Assembly (NCBI RefSeq): GCF_900109225.1
Contig: NZ_FNZK01000005.1
Span: 1 to 64,000, forward strand
Direction: 5' to 3'
Length of the DNA stretch: 64,000 nt
Origin: Propionispira arboris
GTDB taxonomy: Bacteria; Bacillota; Negativicutes; Selenomonadales; Selenomonadaceae
This document shows, in pieces, positions 8,663 to 18,395 of this stretch. Each line of letters starts with the position of its first letter. The stretch's first letter is position 1. The translations under genes and the position numbers were made by a program. The notes beneath the pieces were generated by a model. It searched no databases. It saw nothing but the letters and a program-made list of their open reading frames with translations, and was not told where the DNA came from.

Positions 8663-10150
8663 ATGAAGTATAGAAGCACAAGAGGAAATGCGCAGGTCTT
8701 AGAGTCAGCAGAGGCAATTATTGCTGGTATTGCTGAGGATGGTGGGTTATTCATACCAACGGAGCTGCCTGAAATCAATCATGATTTTTTGAAGAGTTTA
8801 CTTTCCGCAACATACCAGAAGTGTGCAGAGAAAATATTGGGTCAATTTTTGACAGATTATACACCAGCGGAGCTCAAACAATGTATTGAAAAAGCATATG
8901 GAAATTCAAAATTCGATACAGCTTTGATTGCACCTTTGCAAAGCTTTGCCGATCATGACAATATATTAGAGCTTTGGCATGGTCCAACGAGTGCTTTTAA
9001 GGATATGGCTTTGCAGTTATTGCCGCAGCTCATGTCAACCGCATTGGTGAAAACTGGCGAAAAGTCTGAAATTGTGATTTTGGTAGCAACATCAGGTGAT
9101 ACAGGCAAGGCGGCTTTGGAAGGCTTTAAAGATGTAGATCAAATTCGGATTATGGTTTTTTATCCAAAGGCAGGCGTTAGTAAAATACAGAGGCAGCAAA
9201 TGGTTACGCAGACAGGTGAAAATGTTGCTGTGGCAGCCGTGACAGGAAACTTTGACGATGCACAGACTGGTGTTAAACGAATCTTTAATGATATAGCCTT
9301 TAATGAAATGTTAAAGAGTCAGGGATTTCAGTTATCTTCAGCAAATTCAATCAATTGGGGCCGGCTTGTACCACAGATTGTCTATTATTTTAATTCTTAT
9401 GTGCAAATGGTGTCTAACAATAAAATAAAATTGGGTGATCCCATTAATTTTGTTGTACCAACGGGGAATTTTGGTAACATATTAGCGGGATTTTATGCAA
9501 AATGTATGGGCCTGCCAATCAATAAACTCGTTTGTGCATCCAATGCGAATAATGTTTTGACAGATTTTTTGCGTACTGGTATTTACAATCGACAGCGAGA
9601 TTTTTTTAAGACCATTACACCCTCGATGGATATTCTTATTTCCAGTAATCTGGAACGTCTTTTATATCATATTGGTGGAGGCGATTCAAAACAGATTTGC
9701 AGCTGGATGAGTCAGCTTGCTGAAGTAGGAAGCTATAATGTTGGAGCTGATTATCTGACAAAGATTCAATCTACTTTTTGGGCCGGCTGGGCAGATGATA
9801 AACAAACCGCAGCAAAAATAAAGGCTGTTTATGAGCAGCATAATTATATAATAGATACGCATACAGCCGTCGCTTGGCAGGTAGCTGATGAATACAAACA
9901 AATAACAGAGGATACGACTCCTACGATAATTGTATCGACGGCAAGTCCATATAAATTTAATGATAGCGTTCTCGATGCTTTAGCAATTGATAAAAAAAAT
10001 GCCGATGAATTTGACTTGCTTGATACATTGGCAAAATATAATTCGGCTCCGATTCCAATCGGTTTAGCGAATTTGCGAACGGCAAAAGTTTTGCATCAAC
10101 AAATCTGTACCAAGGAAGATATGATAAATATTGTAAAAACAGTTTTATAA
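8663..10150 (+). CDS. thrC: threonine synthase
   Basis: The 495-aa PLP enzyme converts O-phosphohomoserine to threonine, the last step of the pathway that aspartokinase begins. Features are the N-terminal MKYRSTRG stretch, PLP Lys113 in SAFKDMALQ, and the phosphate-binding VATSGDTGKAAL. The length is that of the long (fungal/E. coli-like) ThrC class. An AGAGGAG site precedes the ATG. No other thr gene is adjacent. Confidence 0.96.
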   Translation: MKYRSTRGNAQVLESAEAIIAGIAEDGGLFIPTELPEINHDFLKSLLSATYQKCAEKILGQFLTDYTPAELKQCIEKAYGNSKFDTALIAPLQSFADHDNILELWHGPTSAFKDMALQLLPQLMSTALVKTGEKSEIVILVATSGDTGKAALEGFKDVDQIRIMVFYPKAGVSKIQRQQMVTQTGENVAVAAVTGNFDDAQTGVKRIFNDIAFNEMLKSQGFQLSSANSINWGRLVPQIVYYFNSYVQMVSNNKIKLGDPINFVVPTGNFGNILAGFYAKCMGLPINKLVCASNANNVLTDFLRTGIYNRQRDFFKTITPSMDILISSNLERLLYHIGGGDSKQICSWMSQLAEVGSYNVGADYLTKIQSTFWAGWADDKQTAAKIKAVYEQHNYIIDTHTAVAWQVADEYKQITEDTTPTIIVSTASPYKFNDSVLDALAIDKKNADEFDLLDTLAKYNSAPIPIGLANLRTAKVLHQQICTKEDMINIVKTVL

Positions 10151-10168
10151 GTAAATTGCATCATTCTA

Positions 10169-10206
10169 GAAATAGAGACCGTTCTTGTGACGGGCTCTAT
10201 TTTTAT
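10169..10206 (+). terminator. terminator after thrC
   Basis: AAATAGAG and CTCTATTT arms with a CCG/CGG inner stem are followed by TTTTT. It separates thrC from pckA. Confidence 0.7.
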
Positions 10207-10263
10207 CTGCAGGAAAATAGAGAATATATTGAAAACTTGAAAAATTTAGCAGGGATTTACTTC

Positions 10264-10290
10264 TTGATGGAGAAAACTAAACTATATAAT
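10264..10290 (+). promoter_or_regulatory. candidate pckA promoter
   Basis: TATAAT at 10285-10290 has TTGATG at 10264-10269 with a short 15-bp spacer. The -10 match is exact but the spacing is suboptimal, so strength may depend on an activator. Confidence 0.45.
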
Positions 10291-10344
10291 ACATGTGAGT
10301 AATCGTATTATGACTATATTATTAGATATGAGGGGTTGACTGAC

Positions 10345-11928
10345 ATGGGAATTAGTTTATCAAGACAAAAATCAAGCCACGATCTTTTAGCTGGAGCGCG
10401 TAGAGTTTCGCATGATTTAAGCGTAGTCGAGTTAATCGAAGAAGCCGTTAAAAATCAGGAAGGGGTACTTTCCGACACAGGCGCGCTTTGTGTTACGACA
10501 GGAAAGCATACTGGACGTTCGCCAAAAGATAAATTTATTGTCGATACGCCAGCTGTTCATGAATTGATTAGCTGGACGAATAATACGCCTTGCAGTGAAG
10601 ATACATTTAATCGTTTATATGCGAAGATGAAAAAGTATGGGGAAGATCATCAGCTTTATGTAACTGATGTTTATGCTGGTGCTGATTTGGAAAATCGTTT
10701 ACAGGTTAAATTTATTAATGAATTAGCCTGGCAGCATTTATTCATTAAACAGCTGTTTATCAAACCGGAAAAGAAACCAAGTGAAAAAGAAGGCTTTACG
10801 GTTGTTTGTATGCCAGGCGTTAAAGCCGATCCTGTTGAAGATAAAACCCATTCGGAAACTTTTATCATTTTAAATTTTGATAAAAAAATGGTGCTTATTG
10901 GTGGTGGTCGTTATGCTGGTGAAATGAAAAAATCAATTTTCTCGGTAATGAATTACATATTACCACAAAAAGGGATTTTATCGATGCATTGTTCGGCAAA
11001 TGTAGGCAAAGATGGAAATTCAGCCCTTTTCTTTGGTTTGAGTGGTACCGGAAAGACTACTTTATCAGCAGATCCAAACCGTAATCTTATTGGTGATGAT
11101 GAACATGGTTGGAGTGATGAGGGGATCTTTAATATTGAAGGTGGCTGTTATGCAAAATGTATTAAATTAACGGAAGACTCCGAACCAGAAATTTTCCGTG
11201 CGATAAAGTATGGTACAGTTTTGGAAAATGTTCATATTCAGGATAAAACAAGACATGCAGATTATTTTGATACACGCTATACGGAAAATACAAGAACGGC
11301 ATATCCACTCGATTTTATTCCGAATGCTGTCCATCCAAGTATTGCAGAGCATCCGACAGCCATTATTTTCCTTACAGCAGATGCTTTTGGCGTGCTGCCA
11401 CCAATTTCAAAACTTACGAAAGAGCAGGCTATGTATCATTTCTTATCAGGATATACGAGTAAAGTAGCTGGTACAGAACGCGGTATTACGGAACCTCAGG
11501 CAACGTTCTCTATTGGTTTTGGTGAACCATTTTTACCATTGTCACCACTTAAATATGCAAGATTATTAGGTGAAAAAATCGATAAATTCAACACCCATGT
11601 ATATCTACTAAATACTGGTTGGTCTGGTGGCCCCTATGGTGTAGGTCGCAGGATGGACTTGAAATATACAAGAGCTATGGTTACGGCTGCACTCGATGGT
11701 AAGCTGGATGATGTAGACTGGGAAATAGATCCGATCTTCCAAGTGGCTATCCCGGCATCTTGCCCGGATGTGCCAACAGAAATATTGAAACCATCGAATA
11801 CCTGGAACAATAAGAAAGATTATAAGATTCAGGCAAAAAAACTAGCAAAACGTTTTGCCGAAAATGTTGAAAAGTTTAAAGGTGCAATGCCGGATGATAT
11901 ATTAAATGCCGGACCTAAAGTAGAATAG
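10345..11928 (+). CDS. pckA: phosphoenolpyruvate carboxykinase (ATP)
   Basis: The 527-aa enzyme interconverts oxaloacetate plus ATP with PEP, CO2 and ADP. In fermenting Negativicutes it may run towards oxaloacetate for succinate or propionate formation, or in gluconeogenesis. The ATP-type kinase-2 loop is GLSGTGKTTL (231-240), followed by the metal-site LIGDDEHGW. The ATG at 10345 has GAGGGG nine bases upstream; a TTG at 10336 would touch that site. A 26-bp-arm terminator follows. Confidence 0.97.
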   Translation: MGISLSRQKSSHDLLAGARRVSHDLSVVELIEEAVKNQEGVLSDTGALCVTTGKHTGRSPKDKFIVDTPAVHELISWTNNTPCSEDTFNRLYAKMKKYGEDHQLYVTDVYAGADLENRLQVKFINELAWQHLFIKQLFIKPEKKPSEKEGFTVVCMPGVKADPVEDKTHSETFIILNFDKKMVLIGGGRYAGEMKKSIFSVMNYILPQKGILSMHCSANVGKDGNSALFFGLSGTGKTTLSADPNRNLIGDDEHGWSDEGIFNIEGGCYAKCIKLTEDSEPEIFRAIKYGTVLENVHIQDKTRHADYFDTRYTENTRTAYPLDFIPNAVHPSIAEHPTAIIFLTADAFGVLPPISKLTKEQAMYHFLSGYTSKVAGTERGITEPQATFSIGFGEPFLPLSPLKYARLLGEKIDKFNTHVYLLNTGWSGGPYGVGRRMDLKYTRAMVTAALDGKLDDVDWEIDPIFQVAIPASCPDVPTEILKPSNTWNNKKDYKIQAKKLAKRFAENVEKFKGAMPDDILNAGPKVE

Positions 11929-11931
11929 AGG

Positions 11932-11995
11932 AAGATTAAGATATAAAAAGACGATGCCGTCAATTCACAGCATCGTCTTTTTATATCTTAATCTT
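11932..11995. terminator. bidirectional terminator with 26-bp perfect arms
   Basis: The arms 11932-11957 and 11970-11995 are exact inverted copies around a 12-nt loop. The inner part (AAAAAGACGATGC / GCATCGTCTTTTT) is a standard terminator for pckA and, read the other way, backs up the minus-strand zinc-ribbon gene. Confidence 0.85.
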
Positions 11996-12008
11996 ATATT
12001 TGGGCGAA

Positions 12009-12033
12009 AAAAAAGACCCGAAGGTCTTTTAAA
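12009..12033 (-). terminator. terminator of the zinc-ribbon gene
   Basis: Read on the minus strand, AAAAGACC-TTCG-GGTCTTTT forms a UUCG-type hairpin with a long T-run immediately after the gene's stop codon. Confidence 0.8.
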
Positions 12034-12042
12034 TTTCAAAAA

Positions 12043-12324
12043 TTAACGTCTGCCCTGGAAGCAATCGCGACAGTAAACAGGTTTTCCTTCAGTAGGTCTG
12101 AAAGGAACTTTAGTTTCTGTGCCACATTCGCTGCAGATAGCAGTGAACATTTCACGTTGTGGACGTGCATTACCATTTGATGCTTTTCTTGCTGCACGAC
12201 ACTGTGGGCAGCGAGCAGGTTTGTTTTCAAAACCTTTTTCAGCATAAAATTCTTGTTCTGAAACTGTGAATGCGAATTCTGTTCCGCAATCTTTACATGT
12301 AAGTTGTTCGTCTTGGTAGGCCAT
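12043..12324 (-). CDS. double zinc-ribbon protein (CxxC-x17-CxxC family)
   Basis: A 93-aa basic protein with two zinc ribbons. The first has CKDC and CPQC around a FAFTVSEQEFYAEKGF segment; the second has CSEC and CRDC 17 residues apart. This arrangement matches a small family often annotated as zinc-ribbon domain protein in anaerobes; its role is not known, and a nucleic-acid-binding or ribosome-associated role is only a guess. GGAGG precedes the ATG, and a near-perfect promoter lies about 115 nt upstream. Confidence 0.85.
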   Translation of the reverse strand: MAYQDEQLTCKDCGTEFAFTVSEQEFYAEKGFENKPARCPQCRAARKASNGNARPQREMFTAICSECGTETKVPFRPTEGKPVYCRDCFQGRR

Positions 12325-12436
12325 TATATAACCAACCTCCTATTTTTTATTAGTCACCATAAATGTGCTGGTAAGTTGGTTGGGTAATTGAGCTACACAA
12401 GCCATCTAAAAGCAATTCATTGAGTTACTATAATTT

Positions 12437-12465
12437 AGTATAACGTAACAGGTATAAAATGTCAA
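12437..12465 (-). promoter_or_regulatory. promoter of the zinc-ribbon gene
   Basis: On the minus strand TTGACA (12465-12460) and TATACT (12442-12437) are 17 bp apart. The predicted leader is about 105 nt long and shows no known riboswitch. Confidence 0.75.
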
Positions 12466-12505
12466 GAAATTCTTTTAAATAAAATTGACTGCTTATTATT
12501 CAGTA

Positions 12506-14362
12506 TCATTTTAGCAAAAATACTTCGAGCTCATCGAGTCGTTTTGAAAATTTTTCGAGCGTAATTTCAAGTGGTTTTGGTGTCGTCATGTTAACACCGG
12601 CCTGACGTAATAAATTAATGGAGTAATCAGAGCCACCACTTTGTAGGTATTGTAAATAACGTTTTTGTGCAATAGGTCCTTCTGTTTGTAATTGCTCTGC
12701 TAAGGTTGTTGCCGCAGCATAACCTGTAGCATATTGGTAGACATAAAATGGACGGTAAAAATGTGGGATACGAGCCCATTCAATTTTAAGTTCAGGGTCG
12801 ATTACGATATCATTACCATAATAAGCAGTATTGAGTGCTGTCCAGATCGTCTCAAGAGCATCTGCTGTAAGGGCTTCACCAATTTCTGCTTTTGCATGTG
12901 CGATTTTTTCGAATTCGGCAAAAAGTGCCTGACGATATACTGTTGTGCGGACTTGTTCTAAATATTGGTTGATAAAATAAATTCGTTTTTCTGGTTCTTT
13001 GACGATATGGAGCATATGATCCAAAAGTAGATTTTCATTGGTAGTAGAAGCGACTTCCGCACAAAAAATGGTGTATTCCGAGTTGATATAGTCTTGCTTT
13101 TGGCTGCTATAAAAACTGTGCATGGCATGTCCGAGCTCGTGTGCCAGTGTAGAAACAGCATTATAACTGTCATCGTAATTTAGGAGAACAAATGGATGCA
13201 GACCGTACACTCCCCAGGAATAAGCACCATTGCGTTTCCCTTGATTTTCGTAAATATCGATCCAGCCGTTATTTACGCCATTTAATAAATCTTTGATATA
13301 GGTTTGTCCTAGTGGTTGTAAACTGTCAATGACGAGACTTAGGCCGTCTTCATACGGAAATACGGTTTTTAGTTCAGGAACAATCGGTGTATACAAGTCA
13401 TACATATGAATTTGATCCAGTTGCAAGACTTTTTTCTTTAATGCAACATAGCGATGCATTTGGGCAAAGTTTTTGTGAATGGTATCAATTACGTTTGTAT
13501 AGACGCTAGCTGGAATGTTGTTGTTATCAAGCGCCGCTTCCAGTGTAGACTGGTATTTTCGTGTTTTTGCTTGAAACATAGTACTGTTTATATTGGCACT
13601 ATATGTCGTGGCGAGCGTATTACGGAAAGATGAATACGTATTGAATAGATTTTTGAAAGCATCATGACGGACTTCACGATTGGTTGAACGAATCAATTGA
13701 TTGTAGCGACCTTCCGTTAGGGGCGCTTTTTGACCGGATTCGGTTATTGTTTCAGGAAATTTAAGATCCGCATTTGTGAAAATCGTAAAAATATTCATGG
13801 CAGCTTGGCGCAACTCACTGGTTTTCGCTAATAATTCTTCTTCTATTGGAGATAATATATGACTTTTTTGTCGCAGCATATTCTTTATATAGAAAGAATA
13901 TGCTGAAAGTTCCGGTTTGCTTTCAATTAGAGTAAGTAAGGTTTCGGCTGGTAACGCTAAAAGTTCTGGTTCAATAAATGCCTGTGCGCTGGCGTCATCA
14001 CTGAGCAGTGTCGTTATCTGAGCCGTCATTGCTTGATAAGCGGCATTGGTGGCATCCGTATCGCGATTCATACGAGCATAAGCAAATAAAGAGCTGAGTT
14101 TGATATCGACTTCATCGCGCAGCCTAAAGCATTGTAGTAAATCGTTAGCATTGTTGAGTTTACCTTTAAAAACTTCAAAGTGTAGAATTTGTTCCTTTAG
14201 TTTTTCATAATCAGCTTGAAAAGCTTGATCATTTGGATAAATATCATGTAAGCTCCATTTGAATTTTGCTTCGATTTTATCGCGTGTTGCTACAGTTGCA
14301 GCAGATGTCGTATCGGTCGCAGACAAGTTCATTCGGTTGCTGAGTTTATATAGTAGATTCAT
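12506..14362 (-). CDS. pepF: oligoendopeptidase F (M3 family)
   Basis: A 618-aa cytoplasmic zinc metallopeptidase that cuts short peptides. The HELGH motif at residues 408-412 (in TLAHELGHAMHSF) supplies the zinc ligands and catalytic Glu; a second Glu ligand lies in the following SEYTIFCAEVAS segment. Length fits the family. AAGGAG is seven bases before the chosen ATG. No signal peptide is seen. Confidence 0.95.
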   Translation of the reverse strand: MNLLYKLSNRMNLSATDTTSAATVATRDKIEAKFKWSLHDIYPNDQAFQADYEKLKEQILHFEVFKGKLNNANDLLQCFRLRDEVDIKLSSLFAYARMNRDTDATNAAYQAMTAQITTLLSDDASAQAFIEPELLALPAETLLTLIESKPELSAYSFYIKNMLRQKSHILSPIEEELLAKTSELRQAAMNIFTIFTNADLKFPETITESGQKAPLTEGRYNQLIRSTNREVRHDAFKNLFNTYSSFRNTLATTYSANINSTMFQAKTRKYQSTLEAALDNNNIPASVYTNVIDTIHKNFAQMHRYVALKKKVLQLDQIHMYDLYTPIVPELKTVFPYEDGLSLVIDSLQPLGQTYIKDLLNGVNNGWIDIYENQGKRNGAYSWGVYGLHPFVLLNYDDSYNAVSTLAHELGHAMHSFYSSQKQDYINSEYTIFCAEVASTTNENLLLDHMLHIVKEPEKRIYFINQYLEQVRTTVYRQALFAEFEKIAHAKAEIGEALTADALETIWTALNTAYYGNDIVIDPELKIEWARIPHFYRPFYVYQYATGYAAATTLAEQLQTEGPIAQKRYLQYLQSGGSDYSINLLRQAGVNMTTPKPLEITLEKFSKRLDELEVFLLK

Positions 14363-14498
14363 AGGCTTCTCCTTTTATTATAAAAATCAAAATTTCAACT
14401 GTCATTAATTATATCACCAAATAGCTGGCAATATTATTTTTTTATCAGTATAATTGTAGAAGTGGTATTTGCAATCGTAAAATTAATGAGGTGAAAAA

Positions 14499-16223
14499 TT
14501 GAAAGTTCTTTTAACGACGTTGAATGCAAAATATACACATTCTTCGTTAGCACTAAGGTATTTGAAAGACTATTGTCAGGATGTTTGTGAACTGGAATTG
14601 TTGGAATTTAGTATTAATAATCAACTTTTAGATATGCTGGGACAGATTTATGAGACAAAACCAGATTGTATTGGCTTTGCTTGTTATATATGGAATATTG
14701 ATCTTACGCAAAAACTGATTCAATTGGTGCATAAAACATTACCAAATTGTAAAATTATCTGCGGCGGTCCAGAAGTCTCATATGAACCGCGTGAATTTAT
14801 GCTGGGCATGCCTGAAGTTGATTATGTTATCCAAGGAGAAGGCGAAGTTACACTGCATACATTATTGGATCAATTAGAACATGGCGAAGTCTCAGAGGCT
14901 ATAGCGGCCGTTACGCGGCGTGATAGAAATGGTGATGTTTTGGAAGGACATGCTATTGTTGTGGCTGATTTGAATACATTGCCTTTTCCGTATCATGATC
15001 AAGATATGAAAGCTTTAGCCGATAAAATTATTTACTATGAAAGTTCACGCGGTTGTCCTTTTTCTTGTCAATATTGTTTGTCTTGTGCGACAAAAGGGGT
15101 TCGTTTTTTAGATATAGAGCGGGTGTTGGGGGATTTACAATTTTTTATTCGACATAATGTACGGCAGGTTAAGTTTGTTGATCGTACTTTTAATGCAAAA
15201 AAGTCACACTTTATGCCTATTTTAGAATTTTTGGCACAAGCGGACTGTCAGACGAATTTTCATTTTGAAATTGCTGTAGATTATATGGATGCGGATGTTT
15301 TAGCGGTGCTCAAACAAATGCCTGTCGGGCGAGTGCAGCTTGAAATCGGTATCCAGTCGACGAATGAACTTACACTAAAACAAGTTTGTCGTGTGAACCA
15401 TTGGGATGACATTGTGCATAATATTACAACAATACTAGGTTTTCATAATATGCATTTACATGTTGATTTGATTATTGGTTTACCGAATGAAGACCTGGTG
15501 TCTTTTGCTCGTTCCTTTAACGAAGTTTATGCCTTAAAACCGGATATGTTGCAAATTGGTTTTTTGAAAATGCTGAAAGGTGCAGGTATTACTGCCATGG
15601 CAAAAGAGCATGGTTATGTATTTATGAATATGGCGCCATATCAGGTGTTGTCCAATATGTATATGTCCTATGGAGAAATCCGCATGCTGCACACATTTGA
15701 AGATGTTTTTGAACGGTATTATAATGCAGGTCGGTTTCGAAATACGATTCAGTATGCTATTTCAATGCTAGGCGGAGACGCTTTTGCTTTTTATAAAAAA
15801 TTGACCTGCTATTGGGAAAAGAGACAATTCCATCTGATTGCACATACAACAAAATCACTGTATCAATATTTATATGATTTTTGTAAAAATATTGATTTTT
15901 TGCAAATGCAGCATATAGAGCAGCTTTTACTCTTTGATGCATTGCTAGCAGATCATGGATCGATACGACCTTTGTTTTTGCCATGGAATCAGGATAAATA
16001 TCAAGAAGAAACTTCTGCTTTTTGGCGCGGTGACATAGTCCAAAACTATATTTCAGAATATGTTTTTACAAATTGGCGTGATTTGAAGAAAAAATACCAT
16101 ATTGAAGTGTTTGCATTTGATATAATCACGTTGATTGATTCAGGAAAAGTAATTCAGGAGCCAACGGCAGTGTTGTTTTGTTTTGATGAAGGCGGAACTT
16201 CTTATCAGAAAATTGTATTGTAA
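14499..16223 (+). CDS. B12-binding-type radical SAM protein (DUF4080)
   Basis: The 574-aa protein has an N-terminal cobalamin-binding-like Rossmann domain (LLTTLNAKYTHSSLALRYL, then a G-G-P-E segment). A radical SAM barrel follows with the iron-sulphur motif C186xxxC190xxC193 in RGCPFSCQYC, and a C-terminal DUF4080-like region extends from ~380. Its substrate is unknown. The TTG start has GAGGTG just upstream. It is followed after 23 nt by a second radical SAM gene, so the two may act together. Confidence 0.9.
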   Translation: MKVLLTTLNAKYTHSSLALRYLKDYCQDVCELELLEFSINNQLLDMLGQIYETKPDCIGFACYIWNIDLTQKLIQLVHKTLPNCKIICGGPEVSYEPREFMLGMPEVDYVIQGEGEVTLHTLLDQLEHGEVSEAIAAVTRRDRNGDVLEGHAIVVADLNTLPFPYHDQDMKALADKIIYYESSRGCPFSCQYCLSCATKGVRFLDIERVLGDLQFFIRHNVRQVKFVDRTFNAKKSHFMPILEFLAQADCQTNFHFEIAVDYMDADVLAVLKQMPVGRVQLEIGIQSTNELTLKQVCRVNHWDDIVHNITTILGFHNMHLHVDLIIGLPNEDLVSFARSFNEVYALKPDMLQIGFLKMLKGAGITAMAKEHGYVFMNMAPYQVLSNMYMSYGEIRMLHTFEDVFERYYNAGRFRNTIQYAISMLGGDAFAFYKKLTCYWEKRQFHLIAHTTKSLYQYLYDFCKNIDFLQMQHIEQLLLFDALLADHGSIRPLFLPWNQDKYQEETSAFWRGDIVQNYISEYVFTNWRDLKKKYHIEVFAFDIITLIDSGKVIQEPTAVLFCFDEGGTSYQKIVL

Positions 16224-16246
16224 TTTGAGGAGATTGATTTTAACAC

Positions 16247-17188
16247 ATGGTATATAATGTTTATTCCGATTATTTAAAGAATCGTTATGGTGAAAAAGTT
16301 TATAAGCTGCCGATTGGTCTTCCCGTCACTTGTCCGAATCGTGATGGTGTTTGTGGCATCGCTGGTTGTACATTTTGTGGAGAAATCGGCGCAGGATACG
16401 AAAATTTACCGGCGAATATGACGGTAACGCAGCAAATTGATATTAATAAAGCCCATATTATTCCAAAATATAAAGCGAAAAAATTCATCCCTTATTTTCA
16501 GAATTTCAGTAATACGTATTTGCCGGTAGAAAAACTGAAAAACTATGTAGAAGAAGCTTGCCAGGATGATGTAGTGGCGATTTATATTGCGACACGTCCG
16601 GATTGTATCCATGATACGTATTTGGAGATGTTACAAAAAATAAAAGAAGAAAAACATGTTGATATTTGTTTGGAACTTGGGCTGCAGAGCGTTAATTATC
16701 ATTCGCTGCAAAAAATCAATCGTGGGCATACGGTGGCTGAATTTATTGATGCAAGCCTTCGGATCAAAAACTATGGACTAGACACTTGTGCACACTTGAT
16801 TTTAAATCTGCCGTGGGATGATAAACTGGATGTGATTGAAGCGGCCAAAATACTTTCGGCCCTTAAAATCGATCAGGTTAAACTGCATGCTTTGTATATT
16901 GTTAAAGGCACTAAAATGGCGGAGCAATATCAAGAGGGGCTATTGAATTTGATTTCATGTGAAGAATATCAAGAACGCGTAATGACTTTTTTGGAATATC
17001 TGGATAAGAATATTGTCATTCAGCGGATCATTGGCCGAGCCCCGGAGGCGAACACACTTTTTAGTAATTGGCATACTGGCTGGTGGAAAATTCGTGATAC
17101 GATTATTAAGACAATGCAAGATCGTGGCATTTCACAAGGGAAGCGCTGTACTTATTTAAATGGGGCGGCTGTGCAAAAATTCATATGA
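16247..17188 (+). CDS. radical SAM protein, TIGR01212 (YhcC-like) family
   Basis: The 313-aa protein has the start YSDYLKNRYGEKVYKLPIG and the Cys pattern C29PNRDGVC36GIAGC41TFC44, which marks this family with its stretched radical SAM cluster motif. The barrel continues with a QSVNYHSLQKINRGH stretch typical of Elp3-like radical SAM proteins. Function is not established; E. coli YhcC is the relative. It shares an operon with the DUF4080 protein and ends at a strong terminator. Confidence 0.9.
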   Translation: MVYNVYSDYLKNRYGEKVYKLPIGLPVTCPNRDGVCGIAGCTFCGEIGAGYENLPANMTVTQQIDINKAHIIPKYKAKKFIPYFQNFSNTYLPVEKLKNYVEEACQDDVVAIYIATRPDCIHDTYLEMLQKIKEEKHVDICLELGLQSVNYHSLQKINRGHTVAEFIDASLRIKNYGLDTCAHLILNLPWDDKLDVIEAAKILSALKIDQVKLHALYIVKGTKMAEQYQEGLLNLISCEEYQERVMTFLEYLDKNIVIQRIIGRAPEANTLFSNWHTGWWKIRDTIIKTMQDRGISQGKRCTYLNGAAVQKFI

Positions 17189-17194
17189 GAATGG

Positions 17195-17242
17195 AAAAAC
17201 GGCGGAATACATTGTAGTTATACGATGTATTCCGCCGTTTTT
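17195..17242. terminator. terminator with 22-bp arms between convergent genes
   Basis: Arms 17195-17216 and 17221-17242 pair with one wobble around a GTTA loop; A- and T-runs flank both sides. Confidence 0.85.
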
Positions 17243-17251
17243 GTGTAAAAT

Positions 17252-17281
17252 AAAAGACCGGGAAAAATCCCCGATCTTTTA
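17252..17281 (-). terminator. terminator of the aldolase gene
   Basis: AAAGACCGGG and CCCCGATCTTT pair imperfectly and give a T-run on the minus strand directly after the stop codon. Confidence 0.65.
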
Positions 17282-17294
17282 ATGATATGTTGAA

Positions 17295-18230
17295 TTAAGC
17301 TTTGCCGTTAGAACCAAGTACGTTTACGATTTTAGCTTTTACTAATTCTTTAACGTAGGCTCTGGCTGGAGATAAATATTGTCTTGGGTCAAAATGATCT
17401 GGGTGAGCAAATAAATGTTCACGAATCCCAGCCGTTAATGCAAGACGCAAATCGGAATCAATATTGATTTTACAAACAGCCATTTTAGCCGCCTGACGAA
17501 GCATATCTTCAGGGATACCAATTGCATCAGCCATTTTACCACCATTTTGATTGATGATATCGACATATTTAGGAATAACAGAAGAAGCACCATGTAAGAC
17601 GATTGGGAAATTAGGAAGACGTTTTTCAACTTCTTCTAATATATCAAAACGTAATTTTGGTTTTTGACCAGGTTTGAATTTAAATGCACCATGGCTTGTA
17701 CCAATAGCAATTGCTAAGGAATCTACACCAGTGCTTTTAACAAATTCTTCAACTTGTTCAGGTTGTGTGTACGAAGCATTTTCAGCAGATACATTGACAT
17801 CATCTTCGATACCTGCTAATTGACCAAGTTCACCTTCAACTGTTACATTGTGTTTGTGAGCATATTCAACAACACGTTTTGTTAATTCAATGTTGTCCTT
17901 GAAACTGTGATGGGAACCATCAATCATAACGGAACTAAATCCACCATCGATACAAGATTTACAAGTTTCAAAATCTGCACCATGGTCTAAATGAAGAGCG
18001 ATAGGAAGATTGGTATCTTCTAAAGCGGCTTCAACCAATTTTACCAGATAAATATGTTTTGCATATTTTCTTGCTCCAGCGGAGACCTGTAAAATGATAG
18101 GAGCGTTTTCTTCTTTAGCTGCTTCTGTGATTGCTTGGACAATTTCCATGTTGTTAACATTGAAAGCACCAATCGCATAACCGCCTTTGTATGCTTTTTC
18201 GAACATTTCTTTTGTTGAAACTAATGGCAT
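17295..18230 (-). CDS. fba: fructose-1,6-bisphosphate aldolase, class II
   Basis: The 311-aa zinc enzyme cleaves fructose-1,6-bisphosphate in glycolysis or forms it in gluconeogenesis. Metal ligands lie in LHLDHGADF and in GELGQLAG, and later in AIGTSHGAFKF and VLHGASS. The start MPLVSTKEM with GGGGG upstream is used; an in-frame extension to 18335 lacks a ribosome site. It faces the radical SAM genes across two terminators. Confidence 0.95.
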   Translation of the reverse strand: MPLVSTKEMFEKAYKGGYAIGAFNVNNMEIVQAITEAAKEENAPIILQVSAGARKYAKHIYLVKLVEAALEDTNLPIALHLDHGADFETCKSCIDGGFSSVMIDGSHHSFKDNIELTKRVVEYAHKHNVTVEGELGQLAGIEDDVNVSAENASYTQPEQVEEFVKSTGVDSLAIAIGTSHGAFKFKPGQKPKLRFDILEEVEKRLPNFPIVLHGASSVIPKYVDIINQNGGKMADAIGIPEDMLRQAAKMAVCKINIDSDLRLALTAGIREHLFAHPDHFDPRQYLSPARAYVKELVKAKIVNVLGSNGKA

Positions 18231-18275
18231 TTTATTACCCCCTAAGTAAAATATATATATATTACTAACAAATTC

Positions 18276-18284
18276 ATTATACCA
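18276..18284 (-). promoter_or_regulatory. extended -10 promoter of the aldolase gene
   Basis: On the minus strand the sequence TGGTATAAT is an extended -10 element about 46 nt before the start codon. Confidence 0.5.
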
Positions 18285-18395
18285 CATTCTTGGGAATTTG
18301 TAGTGCATACTTAACTTAAGATACCGTAAAATCAAATTATTTTCAATAGAAAATCAAATAAGTTTTTGAAAAAATTACAAATAATAGAAAATAAG

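Noticed and set aside
10336-10344. TTG start for pckA
   Set aside because: It directly abuts the AGGGG site; the ATG nine bases on has correct spacing.
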